Shown: positions 60,872 through 64,000 of the stretch, piece after piece | Layout of the letters: every line of letters starts with the position of its first letter | How positions within the stretch are numbered: the stretch's first letter is position 1 | Origin: Xenopus tropicalis | Lineage: Eukaryota; Chordata; Amphibia; Anura; Pipidae | Reading direction: 5' to 3' | Length of the DNA: 64,000 bases | NCBI RefSeq assembly: GCF_000004195.4 | Contig: NC_030678.2 | Span: forward strand, 150,034,047-150,098,046 | The notes under the pieces: model-generated | The model's database searches: none | What the model saw: the letters and a program-made list of their open reading frames with translations, nothing else | What the model was told of the DNA's origin: nothing | Program-made: the position numbers and the translations under genes

Positions 60872-61402
60872 TTAAGGGTGAAGACACACTGAGCTACTAG
60901 TAGCAGCTAATTTTTCACGGCTACTAAACCCTAGAAAATCCCCTGCCATAGACAATACTGAGAATTGCCTCTGCTAAAACACACGTAGAGACAGTTATCA
61001 GTAAATGATCAGCATTGTCTATTTTAGTAGCCATGACAAGTAGCTGCTACTAGTAGCTCCATGTGTCTTCACCCTTAGGGCTCTGGACAAACGAAGGAGT
61101 TTAGTCGCCCGTGACAAATCTCCCTTGTTGCTGGCGACTAAACTCCCTGATATGACATCCCACCGGCTAAAATGTAAATCGCCGGTGGGACGCGTATGCT
61201 CATGTGCCAGAGCCCTTAGGGTGATAGTAGAGCTACTAGTAGCAGAAACTTGTCACGGTTACTAAAACAGACAATGCTGATCATTTACTGATGATTGTCT
61301 CTACATGTGTTTTAGCAGAGGCAATTCTCAGTATTGTCTATGGCACAGTATTTTCTAGCATTTAGTAGCTGCTACTAGTAGCTCTGTGTGACTTCGCCCT
61401 AA
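60872..61402. mobile_element. Three abutting MITEs forming a composite palindrome
   Basis: 60872-61077 and 61216-61402 are the same element in opposite directions (GCTACTAGTAGC and ATTGTCTCTACATG-type blocks). Between them sits 61077-61218 (AGGGCTCTGG ... CCAGAGCCCT), a relative of 31069-31305. The three share CCCTTAGGG-like joints. Confidence 0.75.
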
Positions 61403-61564
61403 GGGTGTGTACGCCTGTTTTTTTTCTGTTTAGAAAAATGTGTGCACAGTAGACAGAAGCAACTACTGAATTACTGTATGTGCTTGCACAGAAAATCTTC
61501 TATGCCTTCTACCATTTTCTGTGAGCTCCAGATAAGCATACAGCGTAAGGGGTACACCTTGATG

Positions 61565-62060
61565 CTAATTTTTATGATGTTATAGAATGGCCTATTCTTT
61601 ATTATTAGGTACAGATCACACATAAAAGTACAACTGATATCTGATGCAAGAAGTAAAGAGGTCTGTGCTCAATAAAGTTTACAATCTATCAACTATCTTG
61701 ATTTTCTTGGGGCTCATTCTGAATTGCCTTCATCTTCTGCATCTTTCCAGCTTTTAAATGGAGGTCACTGACCCCGATAGCCAAAAAAATGATTGCTCTG
61801 TGGGGCTATAATAGTATTATTAGTTTTTATAACTAATCTTTCTATTCAGGCCTTCTTCTATTCCTATTCCAGTCTATCATGCCTGGTTGCCAGGGTAAAG
61901 TGGACCCTAGCAATCAAATAGCTGCTGAAATTCTAAACCAGAAAGCTGCTGAACATAAAGCTAAATAATGTGTACGCCACAAAAAATGCTAACCAATTGC
62001 AAACTGCTTCAGAATATCACTAGCTATATCATACCAAAAGGTAAAGCATCCCACTACACA
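61565..62060. repeat. Family B repeat in the nek3 5' intron
   Basis: Contains the GACCCTAGCAATCAAATAGC and CAATTGCAAACTG blocks typical of the family. Noncoding. Confidence 0.6.
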
Positions 62061-62304
62061 AAGTAAAAACCTGCCTGGTTGCTAGGGTCTGTAATCCTAG
62101 CAACAAGAGAAGAAGTAAAGGAAAAAAACAAAAGGGAGAACCTGATTCAGATTGAATTAGAACTATTTCTTCATCAGATAAATAATGCTGGCAGTGTCCT
62201 GTCACTTTCTATGGATTGTTTATCCATTGCCCATAGAACAAGAGATAGTCCAAGTGAAAACACGGGTAAATCATGCTGTGTAGCAGAGTCTGACGCTCTC
62301 TTAC

Positions 62305-62450
62305 CGGATAACGCTTGGCGGACAGCAGCGCTAGGGATGCAGGGTCCATGCAGGAACAATAGCTGCTTCCTGGGAGATGAATGTGTCACTACTACTCACA
62401 GCGTGCTTCCGGGTTTGGAGCGTTCCTCCTCCACATGGTCCTAAAGGCAG
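62305..62450 (-). promoter_or_regulatory. nek3: nek3 promoter and first noncoding exon
   Basis: CpG-rich stretch with a donor (CCG, then GTAAGA) ending a probable noncoding exon at 62305 on the minus strand, which would splice to the 58818 acceptor. An ETS-type site (CTTCCGGG) lies at 62406-62413. No TATA box. The transcription start is inferred to lie near 62400. Confidence 0.5.
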
Positions 62451-64000
62451 TTGTCTCACGTCAGTCAAATCTCTCAGGAATGCTGAGAGTGCTTCTTGTT
62501 TGTAAAGTTCAATGAGCATTGTGTGTGTAATTAAAGTTGTTTAATCGTGACCACGACTGCTCTAGTTTGCTCTAGTTTGGAAGTAGCAAATAGATTGTTT
62601 CTCTGGGCCCCAGCATCAATGGGCCCTTTGTAAAAATTACAATATTTACAGCATATAATTTAGGGGTGTCCAGGTGCAACTACAGTCGGTCAACCCTAGG
62701 TTGGACAATTATGCTAACAAACCCCCAATCCTCTCAGACAGGACCCTAGCCTTCCTGTATTAATGGGGCCACTCCACTTAAATAATGGCCCTCGGCGCAA
62801 AACTGTATAGTAGCTTTAGGCTTGGTATCTTTCCTAGTCCTCAGTTGTAGTGAATAGTATAGAGCAGTGATCCCCAACCAGTGGTTTAGGAGCAACATGT
62901 TGCTCACCAATCCCTAGGATGTTGCTCCCAGTGGCCTCAAAGCAGTTGCTTATTTTTTTTTTAATTCCTGGCTTTAAGGCAAGTTTTGGCTGCATATAAA
63001 ACAGGTGTACATCCAAACAGAGCCTCCTGTAGGCGGCCAGTCCACATGAAGGCTAACAAATAGCCAATAACCATCCTAGGAACTTTTTCATGCTTATGTT
63101 GCTCCCCAACTCATTTAACATTTATATGTGGCTCATGGGTAAAAAGGTTGGGGGTCCCCCAGTATTGAATATATATTCCTTGGTTCTCGCTATCAAATAC
63201 TATACAAAGTATTACCAGGTAGGCTCACAGCAAATGTTTGATGTCCAAAAACTACTTTTCAGACTATATTGGTCCCCACTTTCTGGTATATTTTCTTTGG
63301 TGCTTAGCTATAGGTAAATTGACCCATATCCCAAAGGTCACCCTTTTTGTGCAGTTATCCAGGCTCCTCAACACTTTCCACTAAAGTGGGGGTTAGATCC
63401 ACGATTGTGATCCAGTTAAAAATGAAGCAATCATTCAGGAATTACAGTGCAAACCTTCTCCATGATTGGTTCTGCATTTGTTTTTGTTTTCCATTATCTG
63501 TTCCAATTTACTTTATATGTATGACCATATAATTTCTTTCAAAATGATTTCCTTTTTCTCTGTAATTAAACAGTACCTTGTACTTGATGTAGGGACCTGT
63601 GGATTCAACCGAATCCCCCTGGGACACCTGGGTTTATCCTTAGGTTAGGCAGGTTAAGGTTGAAATATGGCCGACCATTGGCAGTTCGGGTGGGTGTGGG
63701 TCACGTACATTTTTCCTCTGCTCCCAAAAATCCCATCTTGGAATCTAAGGGGTGCACGGAAGTAGCGTACAGAGGGGAAAGACGCAGGTATAGGTCCTAT
63801 AATGGCAACATTTTGTGGGTTACAGTTGGGTGCAGGTCGAGTTTTTCTTGATAAACCCATTGCTAACTTAGTGGTCACTAAGCTGCATGAATTCATACTG
63901 GTGGCAAAACAACCCTATTGGGTTTAATTAATAATTAAATAACTTTAAGCAGACTTAAGGTACAGTGATCCAAACTATGGAAAGATCCCCTTATTTGAAA
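62451..64000. other. Intergenic DNA upstream of nek3
   Basis: Holds a GATCCCCAACCAGTGG-type repeat at 62866-63165 and a family A MITE from about 63530 to the window edge, itself interrupted at about 63595-63905 by unrelated sequence. No gene is seen. Confidence 0.55.

Noticed and set aside
62079..62444. 121-codon plus-strand frame at the nek3 promoter
   Set aside because: No domain, crosses the noncoding exon in antisense; probably chance in a CpG-rich stretch.

Overview
The window is vertebrate genomic DNA and looks like a frog of the genus Xenopus, probably X. tropicalis. The reasons are three intron-containing vertebrate genes in the order alg11, nek5, nek3 (the order I recall for human 13q14), and dense amphibian-type repeats: palindromic MITEs, CR1/L2-type LINE ends, minisatellites and a Penelope-like element. 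No prokaryotic feature is present.

Layout. 1-4290: intergenic repeats. 4412-11185 (+): alg11, four coding exons, 487 aa, the ER alpha-1,2-mannosyltransferase of N-glycan precursor assembly. 11186-13138: alg11 3' region and intergenic repeats. 13139-35907 (-): nek5, 22 coding exons, 932 aa, with a 5' UTR exon and promoter near 38119-38290. 39389-46016: a young Penelope-like retroelement with an intact 1056-aa reverse transcriptase/GIY-YIG ORF, two 782-bp pseudo-LTRs, a truncated inverted copy, three hammerhead-ribozyme-like motifs and a 16-bp target-site duplication. 48906-58813 (-): nek3, 14 coding exons, 494 aa, with a 5' UTR exon and promoter near 62305-62450. 59650-64000: a CR1-like LINE 3' end, MITEs and intergenic DNA.

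nek5 and nek3 are tandem paralogues. Seven of eight coding introns in the kinase part lie at matching positions and phases, and exon sizes are nearly the same. Both end in the same architecture: phase-1 exons each carrying a short RKQW...TLL repeat, a 130-nt exon ending in an acidic run, and a short acidic exon. The RKQW repeat occurs twice in nek5 and three times in nek3, apparently by exon duplication. It is the least explained protein feature here. The introns hold further notable structure: three short introns filled by one ~80-bp minisatellite family, a MITE that supplies the splice acceptor of the last nek5 exon, and several long hairpins. Exon joins were made by eye from splice consensus and reading phase; no transcript was available.
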